Shown here: positions 1-9,533 of the stretch, one piece after another
Position numbering within the stretch: the stretch's first letter is position 1
Layout: each line of letters opens with the position of its first letter
Source of the DNA: Bacillota bacterium
GTDB lineage: Bacteria; Bacillota; SHA-98; UBA4971
DNA length: 64,000 nt
Assembly (NCBI GenBank): GCA_024653485.1
Contig: JANLFY010000004.1
Location: forward strand, 1 to 64,000
Direction: 5' to 3'
The notes under the pieces: generated by a model
Database searches by the model: none
The model's input: the letters and a program-made list of their open reading frames with translations, nothing else
Told to the model about the DNA's origin: nothing
Translations under genes and position numbers: made by a program

Positions 1-283
1 TCTCAGTCCAGATGAATGTGTTTTGGGGTGACAAAATCACAGTCCGTTGACACGAATGCATAAGAATGTTGCGGTAGGTCGGCTCGTAGTGCGGCGAGAT
101 GAGAGGTGTCGCCTGGCGACTGCGACTTGCGTGCCGCGCCCTTCCTCTTGTTGAGGAGGTTTCGACGGGTGCTCCTTGAAATATGGAATCGCCGACAGAC
201 GCGAGCATGGCGGCCCCGGGAGCCCGTTCCGCTGGAATGGCAAGGGAAGACGGGCTATCTCTCGAAACTGGGAGGCGCATCCG

Positions 284-1249
284 ATGGGCAGGATGGTTCT
301 TGGGTGGCAGGTGCCGTACGCCGACGACAGCATCCGGTCGTACATGGAACATGCGGACGTGATAACCCACGTCAGTCCATGCTGGTATTCCATGGACGCA
401 TGCGGAAACATCCAGAGCGAGGAGAGAGATGTGTTCCAGACGATCGATCTCGCGAGAACCAGAGGGATCGCGGTCGTGCCTCTCATTGCAAACGAGAGAT
501 TCAGTCCAGAAGTAGCCCACGACGTGCTCGCGAGCGAAGACACGAGACGGCGCGCGGCGGAGAACGTGGCCTCCCTGGTCTTGGAACGCGGTTTCGACGG
601 GATCAACATGGATTTCGAAGGGGCCTTCTTGAAGGGGGATCGGGACAGGTACACCATGCTCGTCGGCGAGATCGCGCGGCGCTTGAGACCTCATGGCAAG
701 CACGTATCCGTGGACGTGGTCGCTCAAACCTCGCCTCCGGGTCCTGATGACACGGGATGGGCTCAGGCATACGACTATCCGGGCCTTGCGCGTGAGGTTG
801 ACCATCTGATCATCATGGGGTACGACTACTCCCCATCTGGCGGCCCCCCCGGACCGGTGTCGCCGCTCTGGTGGCTGGAGGATGTGATCGACTACGCGCT
901 CACGTGCGTTCCCAGGGACAAGATCGTGATCGGCCTCCCCTTCTACGGACGGCACTGGACGATTGAGAAAGGAGTGCCGTCACCCGGGAGAGGGTTGGAC
1001 ACTAAGAGGATGGCGGAGTTGCTTTCTAGTCCCGGTCTCGTGCCAGCATGGGATGAGCGCGCAGCGTGTCCCGTGCTCAGGTACTACGAAGGTGAAACGG
1101 AACACGTGGTGTACTACGAAGACCTCGAGAGCCTCAGACTCAAGCTCGAGCTCGTCAGGAAACGCGGCATCGACGGGTTGGCTTTCTGGCGGCTCGGGTC
1201 GGAGGACCCGCGGATGTGGGACGTCGTGCGCCGAGAGTATCTTCTCTGA
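284..1249 (+). CDS. Glycoside hydrolase family 18 protein, YaaH/SleL-like catalytic domain
   Basis: 321 residues. The motif FDGINMDFE at residues 104-112 fits the GH18 DxxDxDxE signature with Asn at the middle Asp, a substitution familiar from the YaaH/SleL spore-cortex group; Glu112 would be the acid/base. Further barrel strands follow (HLIIMGYDYS, IVIGLPFYGRHW) and a late GLAFWRLG strand. There is no signal peptide, LysM or SH3 domain, so this is a bare catalytic domain of the expected length. The ATG is chosen because GGAGG lies 8 nt upstream at 271-275; upstream in-frame starts lack such a site. By family it would cleave N-acetylglucosamine-containing glycan such as peptidoglycan or chitin. 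A role in spore cortex lysis is inference only. Confidence 0.85.
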   Translation: MGRMVLGWQVPYADDSIRSYMEHADVITHVSPCWYSMDACGNIQSEERDVFQTIDLARTRGIAVVPLIANERFSPEVAHDVLASEDTRRRAAENVASLVLERGFDGINMDFEGAFLKGDRDRYTMLVGEIARRLRPHGKHVSVDVVAQTSPPGPDDTGWAQAYDYPGLAREVDHLIIMGYDYSPSGGPPGPVSPLWWLEDVIDYALTCVPRDKIVIGLPFYGRHWTIEKGVPSPGRGLDTKRMAELLSSPGLVPAWDERAACPVLRYYEGETEHVVYYEDLESLRLKLELVRKRGIDGLAFWRLGSEDPRMWDVVRREYLL

Positions 1250-1338
1250 TCCAGAGAATGGCTTTCCAGGCCCAGGAGGAGATTCGAGGCGGTCGTCGAA
1301 TGACATGATGAACCCGACTCGGGCAAGGAGGGATATCA

Positions 1339-1860
1339 ATGAAGAGGGCAGTTTGTTTGGCCGTAGCGCTCGCCCTGGTGATGGTCGCGGCGGGGGTCGC
1401 ATCGGCGGAGAACAAGATCGGAGTGGGGTACTACTTCCACGGAGACGACTCGGACCTTACGTTTGCTGGAGAGCTGAACTTGACTGGCGCGATGTCTGTC
1501 GGGCTTGAGTACGTCGGCCACGAGGGTGCGGCGGAGACCGAGATCTACGGCAAGTATGCTTTCCAAGACATCGGTGGGGCTTCCCTGGGGGCGTTCGGAG
1601 GAATCAAGCTGATAGAGGGTTTCAACGCGAGCATCTTCAAGGTCGGAGTGTTCGGCGAGCAGACGATCGCTCCGCGGATCGCCGTCTACGGCAGGGGCGG
1701 AATGGCGTTCGAGAGCGGCGCCAGCTCATGGTTCGAAGTGCTCGGCGGTCTCAAGGCCGATGTGATGTCGCCGTTCTGGCTTGCGGGTGAGGCCTTGTAC
1801 AGCAGCCAGGAGGGCGCGGGCGGATCCGGTTACCGCTTGCTGGTCGGGGTGAACTTCTAA
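1339..1860 (+). CDS. Small secreted beta-barrel-like protein
   Basis: 173 residues starting with a classical signal peptide (MKRAV, hydrophobic core, cleavage near ASA-E). The mature part is a run of short amphipathic strands with alternating Gly and aromatic residues (for example KIGVGYYF, GSGYRLLVGVNF) and ends in Phe, as outer-membrane barrels usually do. The size would suit an 8-stranded OmpA/OmpX-like barrel. No named family is recognised. An AAGGAGG-type site precedes the ATG. It follows the GH18 gene and ends at a hairpin terminator. If the barrel reading is right, the host has an outer membrane. The alternative is a soluble secreted beta-sandwich protein. Confidence 0.6.
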   Translation: MKRAVCLAVALALVMVAAGVASAENKIGVGYYFHGDDSDLTFAGELNLTGAMSVGLEYVGHEGAAETEIYGKYAFQDIGGASLGAFGGIKLIEGFNASIFKVGVFGEQTIAPRIAVYGRGGMAFESGASSWFEVLGGLKADVMSPFWLAGEALYSSQEGAGGSGYRLLVGVNF

Positions 1861-1975
1861 CCAGACGGTTCTCTGTCGCGGCGATGGTTCTCAGCCACGT
1901 GGGATGCTTGAGAGAAAACTTGAAAGAGAACATGTGTTGAGCCGGAGATGATTCCTGGGTGGACTGGGGACGGAC

Positions 1976-2020
1976 AGGCTGCGTCACGCTTGGTGCGGGG
2001 CGCAGCCTCTTGACTTTGTT
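1976..2020 (+). terminator. Rho-independent-type terminator after the small barrel gene
   Basis: Perfect 8-bp inverted repeat AGGCTGCG (1976-1983) and CGCAGCCT (2001-2008), loop of 17 nt, followed by the moderately T-rich CTTGACTTTGTT. It separates the barrel gene from alanine dehydrogenase. Confidence 0.6.
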
Positions 2021-2138
2021 GGGTTGTCGCGCGGTCCGGGTTGGCTCCTGGCTGGAAGGATTGTGGCACTGTGAGTAGAATCATACAACATCAGGGCGGA
2101 TATTGGGCTTTCGTGACGTCATAATGGAGGTGGTCGAA

Positions 2139-3254
2139 TTGATAGTCGGGGTGCCCAAGGAGATCAAGAACAACGAGAACCGCGTCGCCATCGTGCCCTC
2201 GGGCGTGATGGCACTGTGTGACAGGGGTCACACGGTGCTCGTGGAGAAGGGGGCCGGGCAGGGAAGCGGGATATCCGACGAGGATTATGCAAGTGCGGGC
2301 GCGCGCGTTGTCGACAACGTGGCGGACTTGTGGTCACAGGCAGACATGATCATGAAGATCAAGGAGCCCCTGCCGCCGGAGTATCCCCTAATGAGGAACG
2401 GCCAAGTTATGTTCACGTATTTCCACCTGGCGTCTGACGAGACCCTGACCCGGGCCGTGCTCGATTCCGGCATTGTGGCCATCGCCTACGAGACTGTGCA
2501 GCTTCCCGATGGAAGCCTGCCCCTGTTGTCACCGATGAGCGAGGTAGCGGGCGCTATGGCTGCCGTCGTTGGCGCGAACTACCTTGCGGGGCCCAACGGT
2601 GGGCGTGGCGTGCTCATGGGCGGCATCCCGGGTGTGGAGCCGGCTCACGTGGTCGTGATCGGCGGTGGCACGGTGGGCACGAACGCCGCCATGATGGCCG
2701 CTGGGCTTGGCGCGCAGGTGACGGTGTTCGAGGTCTCCATCACCCGCATGAGATACTTAGCCCACATACTGCCGAAGAACGTGAAGGTTCTGTACTCAAA
2801 TAGACACTCGATTGAGGCGGCTCTGGCCGATGCCGACCTCGTGATCGGGGCGGTGCTGATACCCGGGGCGAAGGCGCCGAAGCTTGTGACTCGGGACATG
2901 CTGAAACTGATGAAGAAGGGCGCAGTCATCGTGGATGTCGCGGTTGACCAGGGAGGGTGCATCGAGACGATTCATCCGACCACTCACGCGAATCCCACCT
3001 ACTTCGTGGACGGCGTATTGCACTACGCTGTGGCCAACATGCCCGGCGCGTTCCCGAGAACGTCCACCTTCGCCCTGACGAATGTGACGCTCCCGTACGC
3101 TGTCAAGATAGCGGACCTCGGTGCCGAGGAAGCCATGAGGCGCGACCCGGCGCTCAGGCTTGGGTTGAACGCGTACAAGGGGAAGCTCACGTGCAAGGGC
3201 GTGGCCGACGCGTTTGGTATCGAATATCACAGCCCTGACGAGGTGCTTGGTTGA
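2139..3254 (+). CDS. ald: Alanine dehydrogenase
   Basis: 371 residues, the normal length for this family. It catalyses NAD-dependent interconversion of L-alanine with pyruvate and ammonium in the cytosol. The N-terminus IVGVPKEIKNNENRVA is characteristic, followed by the substrate-binding region (MIMKIKEP) and the NAD-binding Rossmann motif VVIGGGTVGTNAA. The start is taken as TTG at 2139 because GGAGG at 2126-2130 sits 8 nt upstream and the protein then begins exactly as the family does; a longer reading from 2103 adds 12 unrelated residues. It is monocistronic, bounded by terminators on both sides. Probable roles are alanine catabolism or redox balance. Confidence 0.95.
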   Translation: MIVGVPKEIKNNENRVAIVPSGVMALCDRGHTVLVEKGAGQGSGISDEDYASAGARVVDNVADLWSQADMIMKIKEPLPPEYPLMRNGQVMFTYFHLASDETLTRAVLDSGIVAIAYETVQLPDGSLPLLSPMSEVAGAMAAVVGANYLAGPNGGRGVLMGGIPGVEPAHVVVIGGGTVGTNAAMMAAGLGAQVTVFEVSITRMRYLAHILPKNVKVLYSNRHSIEAALADADLVIGAVLIPGAKAPKLVTRDMLKLMKKGAVIVDVAVDQGGCIETIHPTTHANPTYFVDGVLHYAVANMPGAFPRTSTFALTNVTLPYAVKIADLGAEEAMRRDPALRLGLNAYKGKLTCKGVADAFGIEYHSPDEVLG

Positions 3255-3357
3255 GACAGCGCATCGCGGGGTCGTAGGCTCACCCGCGCATCGGACCGTA
3301 GCCCGGTGATGTAACCGTATAGATGTACTGGAGTTTGTGAATCTCGGCACATTGTGA

Positions 3358-3397
3358 CCCGCGGCCAGTCAGGCGGAAAGGGCCGCGGGTTTTCTTT
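3358..3397 (+). terminator. Rho-independent terminator of ald
   Basis: Perfect 9-bp stem CCCGCGGCC (3358-3366) with GGCCGCGGG (3381-3389), 14-nt loop, then TTTTCTTT. It lies about 100 nt after the ald stop and isolates the arginine promoter. Confidence 0.9.
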
Positions 3398-3408
3398 CGC
3401 GTGTGATA

Positions 3409-3444
3409 TTGCATAGATATACAGTAGTGATGTATAATTACCAC
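3409..3444 (+). promoter_or_regulatory. argC promoter overlapped by tandem ARG boxes
   Basis: A sigma-A-like promoter is visible: TTGCAT (3409-3414), 18-bp spacer, TATAAT (3433-3438). Over the -35 element lies TGCATAGATATACA (3410-3423), a near-palindrome fitting the ArgR half-site pattern TGnATA/TATnCA. A second, weaker copy, TGTATAATTACCAC (3431-3444), covers the -10. The copies are 21 bp apart, the usual spacing of paired ARG boxes. ArgR bound here would block RNA polymerase when arginine is plentiful. No argR gene is in the window. Confidence 0.7.
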
Positions 3445-3506
3445 AATCCTTGCCCAACCTGGTTCGACCGACAAATCATGGGCAGGGGGTCGTGGGGGAC
3501 AGGATC

Positions 3507-4664
3507 ATGGTGAGAGCAGGGATAGCGGGAGCGTCGGGATACGCTGGCGGGGAACTGGTGCGGCTCCTCCTCGGTCACGCGGAGGTGACCATCGCGGCGC
3601 TGGCCTCGCGGGGGAGCGCGGGAAAGGCGGCGTTCGAGGTACTGCCGGCCTTTCGCGGGTATGACCTTCCTCGCGTGTCCGACATCCTTCCGGACGAGCT
3701 GGCCCGCAAGTGTGACGTGGTGTTCATGGCGACTCCCGCCGGGGCGTCCGCAGCTCTTGCCAAGGAGATCTTGGCAGCACGCCCGTCCGTGAGGATCATC
3801 GACCTCGGCGCGGACTTCAGGCTCAAGAACCCCTCCCTGTACCAGCAATGGTATGGCTCGATCCACGCTGCCCCGGAGCTTGCCGCTGAGGCGGCGTACG
3901 GCCTTCCTGAGCTGTATAGGGAGGACATAAGGGCTGCACGTATCGTAGCCAACCCGGGCTGTTATCCTACTGCGGCGCTGCTTGCACTGGCCCCGCTCGC
4001 GCGACACGGCCTCATTGACCCGCGAAGCATCATCATAGACGCGAAGTCGGGAGCTTCGGGCGCCGGGAGGACGCCGTCGCAAGGCTACCACTTTCCCGAG
4101 AGCGAAGAGAACCTTCGGCCGTACGGGATCCTGTGCCACCGTCACACGCCGGAGATAGAGCAGGAATTGCGGCGCGTGGCTTCGGGGTGTGGCGTGGAAG
4201 GCAGCGATGCGCGAAAGTGGGGTTCTGGAGGCGGCGGTTTGGACCTCGCCGTTACCTTCACGCCCCATGTCGTGCCGATGAGCCGCGGAATACTCGTGAC
4301 GGCGTACTCCTCCTTGAGAGCGAAGGCCGAGTTCGGGGGGAGGCCGCACACATGCGGAGTTGGGGCGGCCCCGGGAGACTCGGTGAGCGCCCAAGATTCT
4401 CTCACATCTCTGTATGAGGGGTTCTATTCGGGAGAGAGGTTCGTGAGGGTGCTGCGGGACGACCTGCCTCAGACGAAAGCGGTGCGCGCGTCGAACTTCT
4501 GCGACGTCGCCGTGAGGGTTCAAGAAGAGACCGGGAGGGTGATAGCTATCTCCGCCCTGGACAATCTCGTGAAGGGCGCAGCCGGGCAGGCGGTCCAGAA
4601 CATGAACATACTCTTTGGCCTCAGGGAATCAATGGGGCTTGAGAATCCTCCCGTCTGGCCGTGA
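3507..4664 (+). CDS. argC: N-acetyl-gamma-glutamyl-phosphate reductase
   Basis: Third step of arginine synthesis: NADPH-dependent reduction of N-acetylglutamyl phosphate to the semialdehyde. The N-terminal GASGYAGGELVRLL is the nucleotide-binding loop, NPGCYPT carries the catalytic Cys152, and CHRHTPEIEQEL contains the conserved His region. At 385 residues it is about 40 longer than typical; the extra sequence is two Gly/Ser-rich insertions after residue 230 (around KWGSGGGG and near GVGAAPGDS). First gene of the arg operon. ATG 3507 is preferred because homology starts there, although its ribosome site is weak; GTG 3510 is possible. Confidence 0.95.
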   Translation: MVRAGIAGASGYAGGELVRLLLGHAEVTIAALASRGSAGKAAFEVLPAFRGYDLPRVSDILPDELARKCDVVFMATPAGASAALAKEILAARPSVRIIDLGADFRLKNPSLYQQWYGSIHAAPELAAEAAYGLPELYREDIRAARIVANPGCYPTAALLALAPLARHGLIDPRSIIIDAKSGASGAGRTPSQGYHFPESEENLRPYGILCHRHTPEIEQELRRVASGCGVEGSDARKWGSGGGGLDLAVTFTPHVVPMSRGILVTAYSSLRAKAEFGGRPHTCGVGAAPGDSVSAQDSLTSLYEGFYSGERFVRVLRDDLPQTKAVRASNFCDVAVRVQEETGRVIAISALDNLVKGAAGQAVQNMNILFGLRESMGLENPPVWP

Positions 4665-4710
4665 ATCCGACCGGTGGACTTGTGGAGACTTGTGGAAAGG
4701 AGAGTTGGGC

Positions 4711-5949
4711 ATGATCGCTATCGAACCGGCACACGCCGACGAAGCGCTTTGGGAGGAGATTCCCGGCGGCGTCACCGCCCCTCTGGGATTTCGCGCCGCG
4801 GGGGTGCACTGCGGGATAAAGCGCGCCCGACCCGATCTCGCTCTCATCGTCTCCGACGGACCGGCGGCGGCAGCGGGCGTGTTCACGACTAACAGGGTGA
4901 AGGCCGCGCCGGTTCTCGTCAGCATGGAACACCTCAAGTCGGGCAGGTGCCGGGCTGTGGTCGTGGCGAGCGGCAACGCAAACGCGTGCACCGGCACGAA
5001 AGGCCTCGAAGATGCCAAGACTATGGCAAGCGTCACTGGCGAGGTCCTGGGCCTTCCCCCCGAGGAGGTCGTGGTTGCATCCACGGGCGTCATAGGCGTT
5101 CCCATGCCCGTAGAGAAGGTTTGCGCCGGAATCCGTGTCGCTGCGTCGGTGCTTGACTCCGCCGGGTCAAGGGCCGCCGCGGAAGCCATCCTCACCACGG
5201 ATCGGACGCTGAAGGAGATCGCAGTGGAAGGAAAGATAGGAGGGCACAGGGTGCGCATCGGCGGAATCGCCAAGGGGTCGGGCATGATCCACCCCAACAT
5301 GGCCACTATGCTCGCGTTCGTGACCACCGATGCCGCCATAAGCGCGGGGATGTTGAGACGCGCCTTTCTGCGCTCCGTCGAGAGGACTTTCAACATGATC
5401 ACGGTAGATGGCGACACTAGCACCAACGACATGGCCGTGGCGCTCGCGAGCGGATTGGCGAGGAATCCCGTCATCGTGTCGGAGGGCGCGGACTTCGATG
5501 CCATGGTCGAAGGACTGGAGCACGTCGCCCGTGCGCTAGCTCGCATGATCGTGGGGGACGGCGAAGGGGCTACCAGGGTCGTCAGAGTTGAAGTCCGAGG
5601 GGCGAGAACGGAGAGAGAAGCCCAACTGATCGCACGGACGATCGCCTCTTCGAATCTCGTGAAGACGGCCGTGTTCGGGGCCGACCCCAACTGGGGCCGC
5701 GTGCTTGCGGCGGCCGGACGAGCGGGAGTCGAGTTCGACCCGAACCTCGTGGACGTCACTATCGGAGACGTGCTCGTGGCCAAGAATGGTGCCGCGTTGG
5801 AGTTTGACGAAGCCCGCGCCAGAGAGGCGTTGGCGTCGAAAGAAGTGCTGATCGCCGTCGACTTGCACGCGGGATTCGAAAGCTCGGTCGCGTACACGTG
5901 TGATCTGACGTACGAGTACGTGCGCATCAACGCAAGTTACAGAAGCTGA
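4711..5949 (+). CDS. argJ: Bifunctional glutamate N-acetyltransferase / ornithine acetyltransferase
   Basis: 412 residues. It recycles the acetyl group from N-acetylornithine to glutamate and, in bifunctional forms, also uses acetyl-CoA. The self-cleavage signature KGSGMIHPNMATMLAF is intact: the proenzyme should split between Ala198 and Thr199, making Thr199 the N-terminal nucleophile of the beta chain. The C-terminus YVRINASYRS is family-typical. Start ATG 4711 has GGAAAGGAG about 8 nt upstream. It lies 46 nt after argC. Whether it is mono- or bifunctional cannot be read from sequence alone; no separate argA is in the window, which favours bifunctional. Confidence 0.95.
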   Translation: MIAIEPAHADEALWEEIPGGVTAPLGFRAAGVHCGIKRARPDLALIVSDGPAAAAGVFTTNRVKAAPVLVSMEHLKSGRCRAVVVASGNANACTGTKGLEDAKTMASVTGEVLGLPPEEVVVASTGVIGVPMPVEKVCAGIRVAASVLDSAGSRAAAEAILTTDRTLKEIAVEGKIGGHRVRIGGIAKGSGMIHPNMATMLAFVTTDAAISAGMLRRAFLRSVERTFNMITVDGDTSTNDMAVALASGLARNPVIVSEGADFDAMVEGLEHVARALARMIVGDGEGATRVVRVEVRGARTEREAQLIARTIASSNLVKTAVFGADPNWGRVLAAAGRAGVEFDPNLVDVTIGDVLVAKNGAALEFDEARAREALASKEVLIAVDLHAGFESSVAYTCDLTYEYVRINASYRS

Positions 5950-5962
5950 GGAGGTGACATCC

Positions 5963-6910
5963 ATGAATGGCTTTCTTGCTCCCGGAGCGGGCGCGCTCGC
6001 GGCGAAGGGTCTGTCCAGTGCGGAAAAGGCGGAGGTGATCGTCGAGGCCCTCCCCTACATAAGGACGTTTTTCGGCAAGACGGTGGTGGTCAAGTATGGC
6101 GGGGCAGCAATGACCGACGCAACGCTAAAGGAGACGGTGACCCTCGACATCGTCCTTCTGAGATACATCGGCATGAATCCCGTAATTGTCCACGGCGGCG
6201 GCAAGGACATCACCGGCGTCATGAGGCGGTTGGGCAAAGAGCCGGTCTTCGTGAACGGCCTACGCGTCACCGACTGCGAGACCGCCGAAATAGCAGAGAT
6301 GGTCCTGACTGGCAGGATCAATCAGGATATAGTGGCGCTGATCAACAGAGGTGGTGGCAAGGCTCTCGGACTCTCGGGAAAGGACGCGAACCTCGTGGTG
6401 GCAAAGAGAAGAGGCCAGGAAACTCACGGGGACAAGGAGATAGATCTGGGGTACGTGGGAAGCGTGGTCGCGATCAATACGGACATCATCGAAGTCGTGA
6501 GCAGAGAGGGGTTCATTCCGGTGATATCCCCGGTGGCCTCGGACGACACCGGTGCCACGCTCAATATAAACGCCGACCATCTAGCAGGGCACCTTGCCGG
6601 AGCGCTCGGAGCGTTCAAACTCGTGGTCCTCACGGATGTCGAGGGCATCCTTGCTGACCCCGGCGACCCCGGGTCCCTTCTCCAACAAGTGACGATAGCC
6701 GAGGCGAGGGAGATGATCGCCGCGGGTCGCATCGACTCGGGCATGATTCCGAAAGTGGACGCATGCGTCGCGGCTCTCGAGAGGGGCGTGCCGAGAACGC
6801 ACATCATCGACGGAAGGAGACCCCATTCGCTCCTGCTCGAGATGTTCACGAACGAGGGGATCGGCACGATGATCATCGGCGGACAGGGCTGGGCGCCCGA
6901 GACACGGTAG
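5963..6910 (+). CDS. argB: Acetylglutamate kinase
   Basis: 315 residues. It phosphorylates N-acetylglutamate, usually the arginine-inhibited step. Seen: VVKYGGAAM (phosphate-binding Lys and Gly loop), VHGGGKDI (substrate loop), NINADHLAGHLAGALGA and LTDVEGIL. The N-terminal helix AEVIVEALPYIRTFFGKT is the extension typical of hexameric, arginine-sensitive enzymes, so feedback inhibition by arginine is likely (inference). ATG 5963 is chosen over GTG 5954 because GAGGAGGTGA (5948-5957) lies just upstream. It begins 13 nt after argJ, consistent with one transcript. Confidence 0.95.
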   Translation: MNGFLAPGAGALAAKGLSSAEKAEVIVEALPYIRTFFGKTVVVKYGGAAMTDATLKETVTLDIVLLRYIGMNPVIVHGGGKDITGVMRRLGKEPVFVNGLRVTDCETAEIAEMVLTGRINQDIVALINRGGGKALGLSGKDANLVVAKRRGQETHGDKEIDLGYVGSVVAINTDIIEVVSREGFIPVISPVASDDTGATLNINADHLAGHLAGALGAFKLVVLTDVEGILADPGDPGSLLQQVTIAEAREMIAAGRIDSGMIPKVDACVAALERGVPRTHIIDGRRPHSLLLEMFTNEGIGTMIIGGQGWAPETR

Positions 6911-7018
6911 CGGGGAGAGGCGTGCCGAGAGTGTCTAGAGTGTCACCAGGGGAAAGGGGGGACTGTCGCGGGTCCCGTCGTGAGCGGACCGAGGATGGCG
7001 GGATCGCGCGGCGCAACG

Positions 7019-8293
7019 ATGATTGCGCTTTCACATAGCGACACGACAGAGAGAATCGCGGAACTCTCTCGCACTTACCTCATGAACACGTACTCGAGAG
7101 CTCCGGTGGCTCCGATCCGAGGATCCGGCGTGAGGCTGTGGGACGCATCCGGCAAAGAGTACCTGGATTTTCTCGGTGGCATCGCCGTCAACGGCCTTGG
7201 GCATGCACACCCTGCGGTCGTGGCCGCCGTGCAGAAGCAGGCAGCCATGATGATCCACTGCTCCAACCTTTACCTCATCGAAGGGCAGGCGCTTCTGGCC
7301 AAGGCCCTCCTGGACGGCACCCCGTTTGGCAAGGCGTTCTTCTGCAACAGCGGCGCCGAGGCGAACGAAGCCGCGATCAAACTCGCCCGGAAGTACGCGA
7401 GAGCCGTGAGGGAGGAAGAGGGTCGCTATGAGATTGTCACGGCGCTCAACTCGTTCCACGGGCGCACCCTTGCCACGGTCACCGCGACGGGGCAGGCAAA
7501 GTACCAGAAAGGCTTCGAGCCACTGCCTCCCGGCTTCCGGTACGTGCCATTCAACGACGCTTCGTCCCTTGAGGAGGCTGTGGGCGACCAGACCGCCGCC
7601 GTCCTCCTGGAAGCGATCCAAGGCGAGGGAGGGGTCAAGGTCGCCGATGAGGCCTATCTCAAGCGGGCAAGGGAGATCTGCGACGAACGTGGGGCCTTGC
7701 TCATCCTGGATGAAGTCCAAACGGGGATGGGGCGCACCGGGAAGATGTTCGCTTTCGAACACTCTGGGATCGAGCCCGACGCCGTGACACTGGCGAAGTC
7801 CCTGGGAGGGGGTGTCCCCATCGGAGCCCTGCTCGCTAAGGACGAGGTCGCAGCGGCGTTCACCCCAGGTACGCACGCCTCCACCTTTGGCGGGAACCCA
7901 TTGGCTTGTGCGGCCGCGCTTGCGGTCGTGGAGACCATCAAGTCCGAGGGGCTGGCTGAGCGTGCCGCGGACGTGGGAGCCTACTTCGCGGAGTCCTTGC
8001 GGGACCTTGGAATGAGGTTTCCCCAAGTAGCTGAGGTGAGGGGTAAGGGACTCATGATCGCCCTGGAGCTCCGGTCGCTTCACTTGGCCGCTGACCAGGC
8101 CGCCGGCGGGACCGGGGGAGCCCTTGGAGCGCCCGCGCGCGCGGTGGCAGCGGCGTGCCTCGACGGGGGCCTCCTCGTGAACGCCGTGAACGACAACACG
8201 CTTCGCTTCCTGCCGCCGCTCGTGGTTACCAGGGGAGACATCGACGAAGCCGTCGCCATCCTCGAACGGGCTATGAGAGATGTGCTCGGGTGA
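7019..8293 (+). CDS. argD: Acetylornithine aminotransferase
   Basis: PLP-dependent class III transaminase making N-acetylornithine from the semialdehyde with glutamate. Seen: FCNSGAEANEAAIKLARK (phosphate-binding GAE region), SFHGRT, LLILDEVQTGMGRTG (cofactor Asp) and TLAKSLGGGVPIG with the PLP Lys. 424 residues from ATG 7019; GTG 6980 would add 13. Neither has a good Shine-Dalgarno at ideal distance, so the start is uncertain; homology begins near TERIAELSRTYLMNTY, just inside ATG 7019. Fourth gene of the arg cluster. Confidence 0.93.
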   Translation: MIALSHSDTTERIAELSRTYLMNTYSRAPVAPIRGSGVRLWDASGKEYLDFLGGIAVNGLGHAHPAVVAAVQKQAAMMIHCSNLYLIEGQALLAKALLDGTPFGKAFFCNSGAEANEAAIKLARKYARAVREEEGRYEIVTALNSFHGRTLATVTATGQAKYQKGFEPLPPGFRYVPFNDASSLEEAVGDQTAAVLLEAIQGEGGVKVADEAYLKRAREICDERGALLILDEVQTGMGRTGKMFAFEHSGIEPDAVTLAKSLGGGVPIGALLAKDEVAAAFTPGTHASTFGGNPLACAAALAVVETIKSEGLAERAADVGAYFAESLRDLGMRFPQVAEVRGKGLMIALELRSLHLAADQAAGGTGGALGAPARAVAAACLDGGLLVNAVNDNTLRFLPPLVVTRGDIDEAVAILERAMRDVLG

Positions 8294-8534
8294 TGGCGCG
8301 CCTCGTGGGTGCAATCCGTGCGGCCTGGGCTGGGGGCATGTGACCGTCTGCAAACATCGTGTCAGGAGGTGACGAGCGAAAGGACGCTGACGCCGTGCTG
8401 CCGCGCCGGGGCGTCTGCTCCGGCGGGGAGGAGTTTCGCGGGGAGGAGTTTCGCGGAGGTCCTTGAATATATGTCGGTGCGCCGCGAGATACAAAGGGCG
8501 GGCACAGCATTACGCAAGAAGGACGGTGTGCAGC

Positions 8535-9533
8535 GTGACGCAAAAGAGGGATTATCTTCACGACGAAGTCGCCGTCGGCATGAGGGGGAGGAGCCTCCTG
8601 TCCATCCACGACCTCTCCGTGGCGGAGGTCGAGAAGATCTTCGAGGTCTCGGCGAGGCTGAAGGAGGAGACGAGGGCCGGGGTTGAGCACCACCTACTGC
8701 GCGGAAAGACGCTCGCAATGATATTCACCAAGCCTTCCACCCGCACGAGGGTGTCGTTCGAGGTAGCCATCTGGCAACTGGGAGGGTATGGGCTCTTCCT
8801 GAGCGCGCAGGAGCTGCAACTCCGGAGGGGGGAGACTATCGCCGACACGGCGCGAGTGCTTTCGCGTTACGTGGACGGCATAATGATACGCACGTTCGAT
8901 CACAGGGATGTCGAGGACCTCGCCAGATACGGCACGGTTCCAGTGATAAACGGGCTGACGGACCTCTTGCATCCCTGTCAGGCTCTAGCTGACTACTTCA
9001 CTGTGTTTGAAAAGAAAGGCAGGACGAAAGGCCTGAAACTGGTGTACGTGGGGGACGGCAACAACGTAGCGCACAGCCTCATGCTCGGCGGGGCGAAGGT
9101 AGGCATCGACGTCACTGTGGCGTGCCCGCCCGGGTACGAGCCTCTCCAGGACATCGTGGAGATGGCGGGGGAAGACGCAAAGGCCACGGGCGCCACCATT
9201 CGGGTGACGCACGACCCCGTTGAGGCTGTGAAAGGCGCAGACGTCATATACACCGACGTGTGGGCTAGCATGGGTCAGGAAGCTGAACACGAAAAGAAGG
9301 CGCGGGCCCTCGCTGCGTTCCAGGTGAACGAGGCGCTCGTCGAAGCCGCGGGAAAGGAGGACGTCATGGTAATGCACTGTCTGCCCGCGCATAGGGGGGA
9401 GGAGATCACCGATGGGGTGATGGACGGCCCCCATTCTGTAGTGTTCGACGAGGCCGAGAATCGACTCCACGTCCAGAAGGCCATCCTCGTCCTGCTGATG
9501 CAAGGGAGGAAGGCCGGTGAAAGCGGCTTGTAA
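8535..9533 (+). CDS. argF: Ornithine carbamoyltransferase
   Basis: 332 residues. It condenses ornithine with carbamoyl phosphate to citrulline. The carbamoyl-phosphate loop [13 protein letters not shown] (STRT at 68-71), HPCQALADY and the ornithine-binding HCLPAHRG near residue 285 are all present. GTG 8535 is chosen: AAGGA lies about 11 nt upstream and length then fits the family; a reading from 8463 adds a Cys/Arg-rich non-homologous stretch. About 240 nt separate it from argD, with no promoter I can defend. Its 3' end overlaps argG by 17 nt, suggesting translational coupling. Confidence 0.95.
   Translation: MTQKRDYLHDEVAVGMRGRSLLSIHDLSVAEVEKIFEVSARLKEETRAGVEHHLLRGKTLAMIFTKPSTRTRVSFEVAIWQLGGYGLFLSAQELQLRRGETIADTARVLSRYVDGIMIRTFDHRDVEDLARYGTVPVINGLTDLLHPCQALADYFTVFEKKGRTKGLKLVYVGDGNNVAHSLMLGGAKVGIDVTVACPPGYEPLQDIVEMAGEDAKATGATIRVTHDPVEAVKGADVIYTDVWASMGQEAEHEKKARALAAFQVNEALVEAAGKEDVMVMHCLPAHRGEEITDGVMDGPHSVVFDEAENRLHVQKAILVLLMQGRKAGESGL

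Noticed and set aside
1-283. Possible gene end or promoter at the window start
   Set aside because: TTGACA at 47-52 has no matching -10 at a suitable distance, and no frame in 1-283 has coding support.
4629-5930. 433-residue reading frame antisense to argJ
   Set aside because: It mirrors argJ in high-GC DNA; protein is Ser/Ala/Thr-rich, with no motif, and argJ has complete catalytic signatures.
7031-8494. 487-residue reading frame antisense to argD
   Set aside because: Composition rich in Arg, His and Gly, no domain, no ribosome site; argD is certain on the other strand.
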